Source: Citrobacter youngae ATCC 29220
GTDB taxonomy: Bacteria > Pseudomonadota > Gammaproteobacteria > Enterobacterales > Enterobacteriaceae
Assembly (NCBI RefSeq): GCF_000155975.1
Contig: NZ_GG730300.1
Location: 743 to 64,742 of the forward strand
Direction of reading: 5' to 3'
DNA: 64,000 nucleotides
Part shown: piece by piece, positions 19,665-29,630 of the stretch
How the letters are laid out: every line of letters begins with the position of its first letter
Position numbering within the stretch: position 1 is the stretch's first letter
Notes under the pieces: model-generated
Databases searched by the model: none
What the model saw: only the letters and a program-made list of their open reading frames with translations
What the model was told of the DNA's origin: nothing
Translations under genes and position numbers: made by a program

Positions 19665-19795
19665 AGTGTGGTAGAATATCAGCTTACTATTGCTTTACGA
19701 AAGCGTATCCGGTGAAATAAAGTCAACCTTTAGTTGGTTAATGCTACACCAACAGCCTACACCAACACGCCAGGCTTATTCCTGTGGAGTTATAT

Positions 19796-20125
19796 ATGAG
19801 CGATAAAATTATTCACCTGACTGACGACAGTTTTGACACGGATGTACTCAAAGCGGACGGAGCGATCCTCGTTGATTTCTGGGCAGAGTGGTGCGGTCCG
19901 TGCAAAATGATCGCTCCGATTCTGGATGAAATCGCTGACGAATATCAGGGCAAACTGACGGTTGCTAAACTGAATATTGACCAAAACCCAGGCACCGCGC
20001 CGAAGTATGGTATTCGTGGTATCCCGACCCTGCTGCTGTTTAAAAACGGCGAAGTAGCGGCGACTAAGGTCGGCGCACTGTCCAAAGGTCAGTTGAAAGA
20101 ATTCCTCGACGCGAATTTGGCGTAA
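19796..20125 (+). CDS. trxA: TrxA, thioredoxin 1
   Basis: A 109-residue cytoplasmic disulfide reductase that donates electrons to ribonucleotide reductase, methionine sulfoxide reductase and others. The active site WCGPC has Cys33 and Cys36 (counting Met). The cis-proline motif [10 protein letters not shown] is intact. The chosen ATG (19796) gives the family start SDKIIHL and has TGGAG seven bases upstream; an earlier in-frame ATG at 19784 overlaps that site. It is followed by the rho leader region. Confidence 0.99.
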
Positions 20126-20138
20126 GGACATCTCATGA

Positions 20139-20183
20139 TCGGGCGACCATACTTCGAAATGATTCGGATGACTGGACGCCCGA
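20139..20183 (+). other. large stem-loop between trxA and the rho promoter
   Basis: An 11-base arm tcgggcgacca (20139-20149) pairs with tggacgcccga (20173-20183), with one mismatch and a 23-base loop. No T run follows. It is probably the 3' end structure of the trxA mRNA. The function is inferred. Confidence 0.45.
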
Positions 20184-20205
20184 CTTGAGTCGTGCTAAGT
20201 TAGTG

Positions 20206-20234
20206 TTGACTTCGTATTAAACATACCTTATTAA
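20206..20234 (+). promoter_or_regulatory. rho operon promoter
   Basis: TTGACT (20206-20211), a 17-bp spacer and TATTAA (20229-20234) match sigma-70 well. This gives a rho leader of about 220 nt that includes rhoL. The position corresponds to the E. coli rho promoter. Confidence 0.7.
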
Positions 20235-20283
20235 GTTTGAATCTGGTTATATCCCATACTTCCCGTTGTTTCTCGCGCGAGAA

Positions 20284-20385
20284 GTGGACAGATTCAGGGC
20301 CTTATCACTCAATCCGTCTTGTCGTTTCAGTTCTGCGTACTTTCCTGTGACCAGACAGCGAACAGACATGAGTCGATGGCCGTAA
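20284..20385 (+). CDS. rhoL: RhoL leader peptide (variant, GTG start)
   Basis: A 33-residue ORF, MDRFRALSLNPSCRFSSAY...DMSRWP. The block SLNPSCRFSSAY-PVTRQR-DMSR matches the E. coli rho leader peptide RhoL. The E. coli ATG is replaced here by GCG (20277-20279) and is out of frame by one base. The GTG at 20284 is the plausible start, but its ribosome site is weak. The stop is TAA at 20383-20385, two codons past the E. coli stop, and the frame equals that of rho. Translation is unproven; the conservation of the C-terminal block supports it. Confidence 0.55.
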   Translation: MDRFRALSLNPSCRFSSAYFPVTRQRTDMSRWP

Positions 20386-20463
20386 ACAGGCATGGATGAC
20401 CCTGCCATACCATTCACAACATTAAGTTCGAGATTTACCCCAAGTTTAAGAACTCACACCATT

Positions 20464-21723
20464 ATGAATCTTACCGAATTAAAGAATACGCCGGTTTCTG
20501 AGCTGATCACTCTCGGCGAAAATATGGGCCTTGAAAACTTGGCTCGTATGCGCAAGCAGGACATTATTTTTGCCATCCTGAAGCAGCACGCAAAGAGTGG
20601 CGAGGATATCTTTGGTGACGGTGTGCTGGAGATATTGCAGGACGGATTTGGTTTCCTCCGCTCTGCAGACAGCTCCTACCTCGCCGGTCCTGATGACATC
20701 TACGTTTCTCCCAGCCAAATCCGCCGTTTCAACCTCCGCACTGGTGATACCATTTCTGGTAAGATTCGCCCGCCGAAAGAAGGTGAACGCTACTTTGCGC
20801 TGTTGAAAGTTAACGAAGTTAACTACGACAAACCAGAAAACGCCCGTAACAAAATCCTCTTTGAGAACTTAACGCCGCTGCACGCAAACTCTCGTCTGCG
20901 TATGGAACGTGGTAACGGTTCTACTGAAGACTTAACGGCGCGTGTACTGGACCTGGCATCGCCGATCGGTCGTGGCCAGCGTGGTCTGATTGTTGCTCCG
21001 CCGAAAGCGGGTAAAACCATGCTGCTGCAGAACATCGCGCAGAGCATTGCTTACAACCATCCAGACTGCGTGCTGATGGTGCTGCTGATTGACGAACGTC
21101 CGGAAGAAGTTACCGAGATGCAGCGTCTGGTGAAAGGTGAAGTGGTTGCTTCGACCTTTGACGAACCGGCATCCCGTCACGTTCAGGTTGCGGAAATGGT
21201 TATTGAGAAGGCGAAACGTCTGGTTGAACACAAGAAAGACGTGATCATCCTGCTCGACTCCATCACCCGTCTGGCGCGTGCCTATAACACCGTAGTTCCG
21301 GCTTCCGGTAAAGTACTGACCGGTGGTGTGGATGCCAACGCCCTGCATCGTCCGAAGCGTTTCTTCGGTGCTGCGCGTAACGTGGAAGAGGGCGGCAGCC
21401 TGACCATCATCGCGACTGCGCTGATCGATACCGGCTCTAAAATGGATGAAGTTATCTACGAAGAGTTTAAAGGCACCGGTAACATGGAACTGCACCTCTC
21501 TCGTAAGATTGCTGAAAAACGCGTCTTCCCGGCTATCGACTACAACCGTTCCGGTACCCGTAAAGAAGAGCTGCTCACCACCCAGGAAGAGCTGCAGAAA
21601 ATGTGGATCCTGCGCAAAATCATCCATCCGATGGGTGAAATCGACGCGATGGAATTCCTCATTAACAAGCTGGCGATGACCAAGACCAACGACGACTTCT
21701 TCGATATGATGAAGCGTTCCTGA
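20464..21723 (+). CDS. rho: Rho, transcription termination factor
   Basis: A 419-residue hexameric RNA-dependent ATPase that releases transcripts at Rho-dependent terminators. An N-terminal OB-fold RNA-binding domain (DGFGFLR RNP1 at about 60-66) precedes Walker A (APPKAGKT, about 178-185), Walker B ([12 protein letters not shown]), the Q loop and the R loop ([17 protein letters not shown]). The start at 20464 gives MNLTELKN, as in E. coli. An in-frame upstream ATG (20392) would add 24 unlikely residues. Rho controls its own leader in E. coli. It ends at the terminator 21739-21766. Confidence 0.99.
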   Translation: MNLTELKNTPVSELITLGENMGLENLARMRKQDIIFAILKQHAKSGEDIFGDGVLEILQDGFGFLRSADSSYLAGPDDIYVSPSQIRRFNLRTGDTISGKIRPPKEGERYFALLKVNEVNYDKPENARNKILFENLTPLHANSRLRMERGNGSTEDLTARVLDLASPIGRGQRGLIVAPPKAGKTMLLQNIAQSIAYNHPDCVLMVLLIDERPEEVTEMQRLVKGEVVASTFDEPASRHVQVAEMVIEKAKRLVEHKKDVIILLDSITRLARAYNTVVPASGKVLTGGVDANALHRPKRFFGAARNVEEGGSLTIIATALIDTGSKMDEVIYEEFKGTGNMELHLSRKIAEKRVFPAIDYNRSGTRKEELLTTQEELQKMWILRKIIHPMGEIDAMEFLINKLAMTKTNDDFFDMMKRS

Positions 21724-21738
21724 TCCTGGCTCTATCTG

Positions 21739-21770
21739 AAAACGCCACGTTTTTACGTGGCGTTTTGCTT
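21739..21770 (+). terminator. rho terminator
   Basis: A 12-bp perfect stem aaaacgccacgt/acgtggcgtttt with a TTTT loop, followed by GCTTTTG, lies 15 bases after the rho stop codon. Confidence 0.85.
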
Positions 21771-21961
21771 TTGTGGATGTAATCTTAACGACACAACAAC
21801 AATAATACGGTATGACATACAGCCAGGCGAAGAAGGGTTGTAATTCGTATTTTGTGGTTAATAATCATACAGAACCACTTGATATGGAATCGGGTTTCTC
21901 TTCTGAATATTCGCCTTGATGGTTATACTTCATATATTGATATTCTCCGAGAGTATGTATA

Positions 21962-23065
21962 GTGAATTTACTGACAGCAGGTACTGATCTCATCAGTATT
22001 TTTTTATTCACAACGCTGTTTCTTTTCTTTGCCCGCAAGGTCGCGAAAAAGATAGGATTGGTGGATAAACCCAACTTCCGCAAACGTCATCAGGGACTGA
22101 TTCCACTGGTTGGGGGGATTTCGGTTTACGCAGGCATTTGCTTTACGTTCCTCATCGCCGATTACTACATCCCGCATGCTACTCTCTACCTGGCCTGTGC
22201 CGGGGTTCTGGTATTTATCGGTGCCCTGGACGACCGTTATGATATCAGTGTAAAAATCCGCGCAACCATCCAGGCCATAATCGGCATCATTATGATGGCG
22301 GTGGGTAAGCTCTATCTGCTGAGTCTTGGGTATATTTTTGGCCCCTGGGAGATGGTGCTCGGTCCCTTTGGTTATTTCCTTACTCTTTTTGCCGTCTGGG
22401 CGGCGATTAACGCCTTCAATATGGTTGATGGCATTGATGGTCTGTTAGGCGGGTTATCCAGCGTTTCATTTGCCGCGATGGGGCTTATCCTGTGGTTCGA
22501 TGGTCAGACAAGCCTGGCTATCTGGTGTTTTGCCATGATTGCCGCCATCCTGCCTTACATCATGCTGAACCTGGGCATTCTCGGACGCCGCTATAAAGTT
22601 TTTATGGGCGATGCGGGAAGTACGCTAATTGGCTTCACGGTGATCTGGATCCTGCTGGAGACCACACAAGGCACAACACACCCTATTAGCCCGGTCACTG
22701 CTCTGTGGATTATCGCCATTCCGTTAATGGATATGGTGGCGATTATGTATCGTCGTTTACGTAAAGGCATGAGCCCTTTCTCCCCGGATCGCCAACATAT
22801 TCACCATTTAATTATGCGCGCCGGATTTACCTCCCGACAGGCATTTGTTCTGATCACGCTGGCCGCAGCGATTCTGGCCTCTATCGGCGTACTGGCTGAA
22901 TATACTCATATTGTCCCTGAATGGGTGATGCTGGTGCTCTTTTTACTGGCATTTGTTCTGTACGACTATTGTATTAAACGTGCCTGGAAGGTAGCGAGAT
23001 TTATCAAACGTTTGAAACGCAAGCTGCGTAGAAACCGTGAAAGTAAACCAAACTTAACCAAATAA
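21962..23065 (+). CDS. wecA: WecA, UDP-GlcNAc:undecaprenyl-P GlcNAc-1-phosphate transferase
   Basis: A 367-residue polytopic membrane enzyme (about 11 membrane helices) that makes lipid I of enterobacterial common antigen and also primes many O antigens. The MraY/WecA family motifs are GALDDRYD (Mg site), NAFNMVDGIDGL, FMGDAGST and the cytoplasmic SPFSPDRQHIHHLIM. The start is GTG, giving MNLLT as in E. coli. The C-terminal tail is very basic (KRLKRKLRRNRESK). It is the first gene of the ECA operon, with a 190-bp upstream region free of other genes. Confidence 0.98.
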   Translation: MNLLTAGTDLISIFLFTTLFLFFARKVAKKIGLVDKPNFRKRHQGLIPLVGGISVYAGICFTFLIADYYIPHATLYLACAGVLVFIGALDDRYDISVKIRATIQAIIGIIMMAVGKLYLLSLGYIFGPWEMVLGPFGYFLTLFAVWAAINAFNMVDGIDGLLGGLSSVSFAAMGLILWFDGQTSLAIWCFAMIAAILPYIMLNLGILGRRYKVFMGDAGSTLIGFTVIWILLETTQGTTHPISPVTALWIIAIPLMDMVAIMYRRLRKGMSPFSPDRQHIHHLIMRAGFTSRQAFVLITLAAAILASIGVLAEYTHIVPEWVMLVLFLLAFVLYDYCIKRAWKVARFIKRLKRKLRRNRESKPNLTK

Positions 23066-23077
23066 ATTGAGGGTACG

Positions 23078-24124
23078 ATGGCACAACCATTACCGGGGGA
23101 ACACGCAGTGAGCGCTGAAAATGAACTGGACATCCGTGGGTTGTTTCGTACCTTGTGGAAAGGGAAGGTGTGGATCGTCGGTATGGCGCTCGCCTTTGCG
23201 ATAGTCGCTCTCGCCTATACATTTTTTGCACGTCAGGAGTGGAGCGCTACCGCGATTTCAGACAAGCCAACGGTTAATATGTTGGGTGGTTATTACTCTC
23301 AACAGCAGTTTTTGCGTAACCTGGATATTAAGGCCAGCCTCGCATCTGCGGACCAACCGTCGGTGATGGACGAAGCCTATAAAGAATTCATCATGCAGCT
23401 TGCCTCCTGGGATACGCGCCGCGAATTCTGGCAGCAGACTGATTACTATAAGCAACGTATGGTGGGTAACAGTAAAGCCGATGCGGCGATGCTGGATGAG
23501 CTAATCGGGAACATTCAGTTTATGCCTGGCGATGCGCTGCGTAATACCAACGACAGCGTGAAGCTCATCGCGGAGACGGCTCCTGACGCCAACAATCTGC
23601 TGCGTCAGTACGTCGCTTTTGCCAGCGAGCGCGCGGCGCGTCATCTGAACGATGAATTAAAAGGCGCCTGGGCTGCACGCACCGTGCAGATGAAAGCGCA
23701 GGTGAAGCGCCAGGAAGAAGTGGCGAAATCGCTATTCTCCCGCCGTGTCCATAGTATTGAACAAGCGCTCAAAATTGCTGAACAGCATAATATTTCTCGA
23801 ACTTCCACCGATGTTCCTGCTGATGAGTTGCCGGATTCTGAACTATTTCTGCTGGGTCGTCCTATGCTGCAGGCGCGACTCGAAAACCTACAATCCGTTG
23901 GTCCGGATTTTGATCTGGATTACTTCCAAAACCGAGCCATGCTTAACACACTGAACGTTGGGCCAACTCTGGATCCACGTTTTCAGACCTATCGTTATTT
24001 GCGTACGCCAGAGGAACCGGTAAAACGTGACAGTCCGCGCCGTGCCTTCCTGATGATCATGTGGGGCATCGTGGGGGCTCTGATCGGTGCTGGTGTCGCG
24101 TTAACCCGTCGCCGCGCGATTTAG
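23078..24124 (+). CDS. wzzE: WzzE, ECA chain-length regulator
   Basis: A 348-residue polysaccharide co-polymerase (PCP-1) that sets the modal length of ECA chains, including cyclic ECA. A first membrane segment is at about 30-50 and a C-terminal one at about 322-342 ([15 protein letters not shown]), flanking a large periplasmic domain with coiled-coil character. The proline-rich [16 protein letters not shown] before the second segment is the family motif. It follows wecA by 12 bases. Confidence 0.97.
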   Translation: MAQPLPGEHAVSAENELDIRGLFRTLWKGKVWIVGMALAFAIVALAYTFFARQEWSATAISDKPTVNMLGGYYSQQQFLRNLDIKASLASADQPSVMDEAYKEFIMQLASWDTRREFWQQTDYYKQRMVGNSKADAAMLDELIGNIQFMPGDALRNTNDSVKLIAETAPDANNLLRQYVAFASERAARHLNDELKGAWAARTVQMKAQVKRQEEVAKSLFSRRVHSIEQALKIAEQHNISRTSTDVPADELPDSELFLLGRPMLQARLENLQSVGPDFDLDYFQNRAMLNTLNVGPTLDPRFQTYRYLRTPEEPVKRDSPRRAFLMIMWGIVGALIGAGVALTRRRAI

Positions 24125-24134
24125 CAATACCGTT

Positions 24135-24160
24135 GCAGTGAGGGGCTGGGCCCTCACTGC
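24135..24160 (+). other. intercistronic hairpin wzzE-wecB
   Basis: A perfect 10-bp inverted repeat, gcagtgaggg and ccctcactgc, with loop GCTGGG starts eleven bases after the wzzE stop, 20 bases before the wecB GTG. There is no T run. It may modulate wecB translation or protect the upstream mRNA. The function is inferred. Confidence 0.65.
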
Positions 24161-24179
24161 TAATCCGAAGAGAATCGAT

Positions 24180-25310
24180 GTGAAAGTACTGACTGTATTT
24201 GGCACGCGACCGGAGGCTATAAAAATGGCACCTCTGGTTCATGCGTTGGCAAAAGATCCTGATTTTGAGGCGAAAGTTTGCGTCACGGCGCAGCATCGGG
24301 AGATGCTCGATCAGGTATTGAGCCTTTTTTCCATTGTACCTGACTACGATCTCAATATTATGCAGCCAGGTCAGGGGCTAACAGAAATTACCTGCCGAAT
24401 CCTTGAAGGATTAAAGCCAATTCTGGCTGATTTCAAACCTGATGTGGTGTTAGTCCACGGTGATACCACGACCACTATTGCCACCAGTTTGGCTGCGTTT
24501 TATCAGCGCATACCGGTGGGGCATGTTGAGGCTGGTTTACGTACCGGCGATCTCTACTCTCCCTGGCCGGAAGAGGCGAACCGTACGCTGACCGGTCATT
24601 TGGCAATGTATCATTTTGCGCCAACAGAAAACTCCCGCCAAAACCTGCTACGGGAAAATATCCCTGATAGCCGCATTTTTGTTACGGGTAATACGGTAAT
24701 TGATGCGTTGATCTGGGTACGCGATCGCGTACTGGCGAGCGATGCGCTGCGGGCTGAACTGGCTGAGCATTACCCTTTCCTGGCCGCTGATAAAAAGATG
24801 ATACTGGTGACCGGTCATCGCCGGGAAAGCTTCGGCCGCGGCTTTGAGCAGATTTGCCACGCGTTGGCGGAAATTGCCGCGGCTAATCAGAATGTTCAAA
24901 TTGTTTATCCGGTACACCTGAACCCTAACGTCAGCGAGCCGGTCAATCGCATCCTGGGTCACGTTGAAAACGTCATTCTGATTGAACCGCAGGACTACAT
25001 GCCATTCGTCTGGCTGATGAATCACGCCTGGTTGATCCTGACCGATTCCGGCGGAATTCAGGAGGAAGCTCCGTCTCTGGGGAAACCTGTGCTGGTGATG
25101 CGCGAAACAACAGAACGCCCTGAAGCCATTACCGCAGGTACCGTACGTCTGGTTGGGACAGACCCGCAGCGTATTGTAGAAGAAGTCACGCGTTTGCTGC
25201 ATGACGACAATGAATATCAGACCATGAGCCGCGCCCATAATCCGTATGGTGACGGGCAGGCGTGTGGCCGCATTTTACACGCGTTAAAAAATAATCGGGT
25301 ATCGCTATGA
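24180..25310 (+). CDS. wecB: WecB, UDP-GlcNAc 2-epimerase
   Basis: A 376-residue non-hydrolysing epimerase that makes UDP-ManNAc for ECA. The N-terminal [12 protein letters not shown] and the C-terminal [20 protein letters not shown] are the family signatures. Catalytic acidic and histidine residues lie in [10 protein letters not shown] and [10 protein letters not shown] chose the GTG at 24180 (start MKVLTVFG); an upstream in-frame ATG or GTG extension would run through the hairpin. Its stop overlaps wecC by four bases. Confidence 0.97.
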   Translation: MKVLTVFGTRPEAIKMAPLVHALAKDPDFEAKVCVTAQHREMLDQVLSLFSIVPDYDLNIMQPGQGLTEITCRILEGLKPILADFKPDVVLVHGDTTTTIATSLAAFYQRIPVGHVEAGLRTGDLYSPWPEEANRTLTGHLAMYHFAPTENSRQNLLRENIPDSRIFVTGNTVIDALIWVRDRVLASDALRAELAEHYPFLAADKKMILVTGHRRESFGRGFEQICHALAEIAAANQNVQIVYPVHLNPNVSEPVNRILGHVENVILIEPQDYMPFVWLMNHAWLILTDSGGIQEEAPSLGKPVLVMRETTERPEAITAGTVRLVGTDPQRIVEEVTRLLHDDNEYQTMSRAHNPYGDGQACGRILHALKNNRVSL

Positions 25311-26569
25311 GTTTTACGACCATTTCTGTCATTGGGCTGGGTTATATCGGACTGCCAACGGCGGCTGCCTTTGCTTCCCGTCAAAAACATGTAATAGGCG
25401 TAGATGTAAATCAACATGCGGTAGATACCATTAATCGTGGTGAAATTCACATCGTTGAGCCCGATCTGGGCGTCGTGGTGAAAACGGCGGTCGAAAAGGG
25501 ATTTCTTCGTGCAACCACAACGCCTGTAGACGCTGATGCGTATCTGATTGCTGTGCCCACCCCGTTCAAGGGAGAACATGAACCCGATATGGTCTATGTT
25601 GAAGCCGCGGCGAAGTCTCTTGCGCCAGTGCTGAAAAAAGGCGCGTTAGTGATACTTGAATCGACGTCACCGGTCGGGGCAACTGAACAAATGGCAGCAT
25701 GGCTTGCAGAAATGCGGCCTGATCTGACTTTCCCGCAGCAGGTCGGTGAACAGGCCGACGTTAACATTGCTTATTGCCCGGAACGCGTGCTGCCAGGCCA
25801 GGTTATGGTCGAACTGATTAAAAACGACCGCGTGATTGGGGGGATGACCTCCGTCTGTTCCGCGCGTGCCAGCGAGCTATATAACATCTTCCTTGAAGGC
25901 GAATGTGTTGTGACCAACGCCCGCACTGCGGAGATGTGCAAGCTGACTGAGAACAGCTTCCGCGACGTCAATATCGCCTTCGCCAATGAACTATCGTTAA
26001 TTTGCGCCGATCAGGGGATTAACGTCTGGGAACTGATTCGTCTGGCAAATCGTCATCCGCGCGTAAATATTCTGCAACCGGGTCCGGGCGTGGGTGGGCA
26101 CTGTATCGCCGTCGATCCGTGGTTTATCGTGGCGCAGAACCCACAGCAGGCGAAATTGATTCGCACCGCGCGTGAGGTAAATGACGGTAAGCCTCACTGG
26201 GTGGTCGATCGGGTTAAGGCTGCCGTGGCCGACTGCCTGGCGGATACTAACAAACGGGCCAGCGAAGTGAAAATTGCCTGCTTTGGTCTGGCATTTAAAC
26301 CGAATATTGATGATTTGCGTGAAAGCCCGGCGATGGGAATTGCGCAAAGCATCGCGCACTGGCACAAAGGTGAAATGCTGGTGGTGGAACCAAACATCCA
26401 TCAATTGCCGAAAAAACTGGACGGTATTTGCCAGCTGGCGACACTGAACGACGCGCTGGCTAGCGCCGACGTGCTGGTCATGCTGGTCGACCATAATGAA
26501 TTTAAAGCCATTAAAGGCGATGCGGTTCAACAGCAGTACATCGTTGATACCAAAGGAGTCTGGCGGTGA
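25307..26569 (+). CDS. wecC: WecC, UDP-ManNAc dehydrogenase
   Basis: A 420-residue NAD-dependent dehydrogenase of the UDP-Glc/GDP-Man family that oxidises UDP-ManNAc to UDP-ManNAcA. The Rossmann motif [10 protein letters not shown] is at about 6-15; the central block contains [14 protein letters not shown] and [15 protein letters not shown], the latter with the catalytic cysteine. The ATGA overlap with wecB and the GTGA overlap with wecD indicate tight translational coupling. Confidence 0.98.
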   Translation: MSFTTISVIGLGYIGLPTAAAFASRQKHVIGVDVNQHAVDTINRGEIHIVEPDLGVVVKTAVEKGFLRATTTPVDADAYLIAVPTPFKGEHEPDMVYVEAAAKSLAPVLKKGALVILESTSPVGATEQMAAWLAEMRPDLTFPQQVGEQADVNIAYCPERVLPGQVMVELIKNDRVIGGMTSVCSARASELYNIFLEGECVVTNARTAEMCKLTENSFRDVNIAFANELSLICADQGINVWELIRLANRHPRVNILQPGPGVGGHCIAVDPWFIVAQNPQQAKLIRTAREVNDGKPHWVVDRVKAAVADCLADTNKRASEVKIACFGLAFKPNIDDLRESPAMGIAQSIAHWHKGEMLVVEPNIHQLPKKLDGICQLATLNDALASADVLVMLVDHNEFKAIKGDAVQQQYIVDTKGVWR

Positions 26570-27243
26570 CCCTCCGCGCCAGTATTGAGCCGCTTAGCTG
26601 GGAAAATACGTTTTTTGGCGTGAATAGCGCCATTATACGTGTTGACCAACAGGCGCCGGTGCTGACGGTGGATGCGTTACGACCCTGGTCGCGGGTACAG
26701 GCAAAAATTCCTGCCGCAAATACCCATGAATTAGACGCCTTGCAGCAGTTAGGTTTTTCACTGGTCGAAGGCGAAGTGGATTTTGTACTGCCAGTGGCGT
26801 GTGCCAGCGGCAACTCCGGTGCGCAGATCGCTCAAACTGCGGATATCCCGGCATTACGCCGCCTGGCGGAACAGGCGTTCGCGCAAAGCCGTTTTCGCGC
26901 CCCGTGGTATGCCGCCGATGCCAGTTCGCGTTTTTACGCGCAGTGGATTGAAAATGCGGTGCTGGGGACGTTCGATCATCAGTGCCTCGTTTTACGCACG
27001 CCGATAGGTGAAATTCGTGGTTATGTCTCGCTGCGCGAATTGAATACGACCGAGGCGCGAATAGGCCTGCTGGCTGGGCGTGGTGCGGGCGCGGAACTGA
27101 TGCAGGCAGCGCTTTGCTGGGCGCAGGATCGCGGTAAAACAACATTGCGCGTGGCGACCCAAATGGGTAACACCGCTGCGCTTAAACGTTACATACACAG
27201 TGGTGCGAATGTGGAAAGCACCGCGTATTGGTTATACAGGTGA
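26566..27243 (+). CDS. wecD: WecD, TDP-fucosamine N-acetyltransferase
   Basis: A 225-residue GNAT-fold acetyltransferase that acetylates TDP-4-amino-4,6-dideoxygalactose to TDP-Fuc4NAc. The acetyl-CoA pocket is in [18 protein letters not shown]. The start is GTG overlapping the wecC stop. It is more diverged from E. coli than its neighbours in residues 20-100, which is usual for this gene. It ends four bases before wecE. Confidence 0.95.
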   Translation: MTLRASIEPLSWENTFFGVNSAIIRVDQQAPVLTVDALRPWSRVQAKIPAANTHELDALQQLGFSLVEGEVDFVLPVACASGNSGAQIAQTADIPALRRLAEQAFAQSRFRAPWYAADASSRFYAQWIENAVLGTFDHQCLVLRTPIGEIRGYVSLRELNTTEARIGLLAGRGAGAELMQAALCWAQDRGKTTLRVATQMGNTAALKRYIHSGANVESTAYWLYR

Positions 27244-27247
27244 CTTG

Positions 27248-28378
27248 ATGATTCCATTTAATGCACCGCCGGTGGTGGGAACTGAACTCGATTACATGCA
27301 GTCCGCGATGAACAGCGGCAAGCTGTGTGGTGACGGCGGCTATACCCGTCGCTGTCAGCAGTGGCTGGAGCAACATTTTGGCAGCGAGAAGGTTCTGCTG
27401 ACGCCATCCTGTACAGCTTCGCTTGAGATGGCGGCATTGCTGCTGGACATTCAGCCTGGCGATGAAGTCATCATGCCGAGCTACACGTTTGTCTCCACGG
27501 CCAATGCGTTCGTTTTGCGTGGGGCGAAAATCGTCTTTGTTGATATCCGTCCGGATACGATGAACATTGACGAAACGCTGATTGAAGCGGCGATCACCGA
27601 CAAAACTCGCGCTATCGTACCGGTGCACTACGCGGGCGTGGCCTGCGAAATGGATACCATTATGGCGCTGGCCGCTAAACATAACCTGTATGTGGTGGAA
27701 GATGCGGCTCAGGGAGTCATGTCGACCTACAAAGGTCGGGCGCTGGGAACGATTGGCCACATTGGGTGCTTTAGCTTCCATGAGACCAAAAACTATACCG
27801 CAGGCGGCGAAGGCGGCGCGACGCTGATTAATGATAAAAAATTAGTCGAACGAGCAGAAATCATCCGTGAAAAAGGGACGAACCGCAGTCAGTTTTTCCG
27901 TGGTCAGGTCGATAAGTATACCTGGCGCGATATCGGCTCCAGCTATCTGATGTCCGATCTTCAGGCTGCCTATCTGTGGGCGCAACTGGAAGCGGCCGAC
28001 CGTATTAACCAGCAGCGTCTGGCGCTGTGGCAAAATTATTACGATGCCCTCGAGCCGCTGGCGCGTGCCGGACGTATTGACCTGCCCTCTGTACCAGAGG
28101 GTTGCGTGCAGAACGCCCACATGTTTTACATCAAGCTGCGCGATATTGACGATCGCACCGCGTTAATTAACTTCCTCAAAGAAGCCGAAATTATGGCGGT
28201 GTTCCACTATATTCCGCTGCATGATTGTCCGGCTGGCGATAAGTTTGGCGTGTTTGCCGGTGTTGATCGTTACACCACCAAAGAGAGCGAGCGTCTGCTG
28301 CGTTTACCGCTGTTCTACAACTTGTCGCCGGTAAACCAGCGTACCGTTATTACGACCTTACTCAACTATTTCGCCTGA
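27248..28378 (+). CDS. wecE: WecE, TDP-4-keto-6-deoxyglucose transaminase
   Basis: A 376-residue PLP sugar aminotransferase (DegT/DnrJ/EryC1 family) that makes TDP-Fuc4N for ECA. The PLP lysine is in GCFSFHETKNYTAGGEGG, and VVEDAAQGV holds the PLP-nitrogen aspartate. The ATG at 27248 gives MIPFNAPP; an upstream in-frame start inside wecD is rejected. It lies one base upstream of wzxE. Confidence 0.98.
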   Translation: MIPFNAPPVVGTELDYMQSAMNSGKLCGDGGYTRRCQQWLEQHFGSEKVLLTPSCTASLEMAALLLDIQPGDEVIMPSYTFVSTANAFVLRGAKIVFVDIRPDTMNIDETLIEAAITDKTRAIVPVHYAGVACEMDTIMALAAKHNLYVVEDAAQGVMSTYKGRALGTIGHIGCFSFHETKNYTAGGEGGATLINDKKLVERAEIIREKGTNRSQFFRGQVDKYTWRDIGSSYLMSDLQAAYLWAQLEAADRINQQRLALWQNYYDALEPLARAGRIDLPSVPEGCVQNAHMFYIKLRDIDDRTALINFLKEAEIMAVFHYIPLHDCPAGDKFGVFAGVDRYTTKESERLLRLPLFYNLSPVNQRTVITTLLNYFA

Positions 28379-28379
28379 T

Positions 28380-29630
28380 ATGTCGCTTGCAAAAGCGTCC
28401 TTATGGACGGCGGCCAGTACGCTGGTAAAAATTGGTGCGGGTTTGCTGGTCGTGAAACTGCTGGCAGTGTCATTTGGTCCGGCGGGTGTGGGTCAGGCCG
28501 GTAACTTTCGTCAGATGGTCACCGTGCTTGGCGTGTTGGCGGGCGCTGGAATTTTCAACGGCGTCACGAAATACGTTGCACAGCACCATGACGACCCGGC
28601 CCGGCTCCGTAAGGTGGTTGGCACATCTTCCGCGATGGTGCTGGGATTCTCGACGCTGATGGCGGCGATTTTCCTGCTGGCGGCCGCGCCCATCAGTCAG
28701 GGGTTATTTGGTCATACTCATTATCAGGGTCTGGTAAGACTGGTTGCGCTGGTGCAGATGGGCATTGCCTGGGCGAACCTGCTGCTGGCGCTGATGAAAG
28801 GCTTCCGCGATGCGGCAGGCAACGCGCTGTCGCTGATCGTGGGGAGCCTCGTGGGCGTGGCGGCTTACTATGGCTGCTATCGCCTGGGAGGATATGAAGG
28901 TGCCTTGCTCGGCCTGGCGCTGGTGCCTGCGCTGGTCGTCATTCCCGCCGCTATTATGCTGGTTAAGCGTGGGGCTATCCCCCTGCATTACCTGAAACCT
29001 TCATGGGATAACGGTCTGGCGGGGCAGTTAAGCAAGTTTACGCTGATGGCGTTGATTACCTCTGTGACGCTGCCTGTGGCATACGTGATGATGCGAAACC
29101 TGCTGGCGGCGCAATACAGCTGGGATGACGTGGGGATCTGGCAAGGTGTAAGCAGCATCTCTGATGCCTACCTGCAATTTATCACTGCATCATTTAGCGT
29201 TTACTTGCTGCCGACGTTGTCGCGTTTGAGCGAAAAGCGCGACATTACACGCGAGGTCATCAAGTCGTTGAAGTTTGTGCTGCCGGCGGTTGCCGCGGCG
29301 AGTTTTACCGTCTGGTTATTGCGTGATTTTGCGATTTGGCTGCTTTTCTCCGCAAAATTCACCGCCATGCGTGACCTGTTTGCCTGGCAGCTGGTCGGCG
29401 ATGTACTGAAAGTTGGCGCTTACGTCTTTGGGTATCTGGTGATCGCCAAAGCGTCGCTGCGGTTTTATATTTTGGCGGAAATTAGCCAGTTCATGTTATT
29501 GACGGCGTTTGCCCACTGGCTGATCCCGGCACACGGTGCGCTGGGAGCAGCGCAAGCGTATATGGCAACGTACATCGTCTATTTTTCTCTTTGTTGTGGC
29601 GTGTTTTTACTCTGGCGTAGGCGGGCATGA
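28380..29630 (+). CDS. wzxE: WzxE, ECA lipid III flippase
   Basis: A 416-residue polytopic membrane protein of the MOP exporter superfamily with about 12 hydrophobic segments. It flips undecaprenyl-PP-linked trisaccharide across the inner membrane. The N-terminal [20 protein letters not shown] is typical. It is the same length as the E. coli protein. Its stop overlaps wecF (ATGA). Confidence 0.97.
   Translation: MSLAKASLWTAASTLVKIGAGLLVVKLLAVSFGPAGVGQAGNFRQMVTVLGVLAGAGIFNGVTKYVAQHHDDPARLRKVVGTSSAMVLGFSTLMAAIFLLAAAPISQGLFGHTHYQGLVRLVALVQMGIAWANLLLALMKGFRDAAGNALSLIVGSLVGVAAYYGCYRLGGYEGALLGLALVPALVVIPAAIMLVKRGAIPLHYLKPSWDNGLAGQLSKFTLMALITSVTLPVAYVMMRNLLAAQYSWDDVGIWQGVSSISDAYLQFITASFSVYLLPTLSRLSEKRDITREVIKSLKFVLPAVAAASFTVWLLRDFAIWLLFSAKFTAMRDLFAWQLVGDVLKVGAYVFGYLVIAKASLRFYILAEISQFMLLTAFAHWLIPAHGALGAAQAYMATYIVYFSLCCGVFLLWRRRA

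Noticed and set aside
20392-20463. N-terminal extension of Rho by 24 residues
   Set aside because: No ribosome site; the known start MNLTELKN at 20464 is preserved and the upstream stretch is leader.
24138-24179. N-terminal extension of WecB
   Set aside because: It would be translated from the stem of the intercistronic hairpin; the GTG at 24180 gives the family start.
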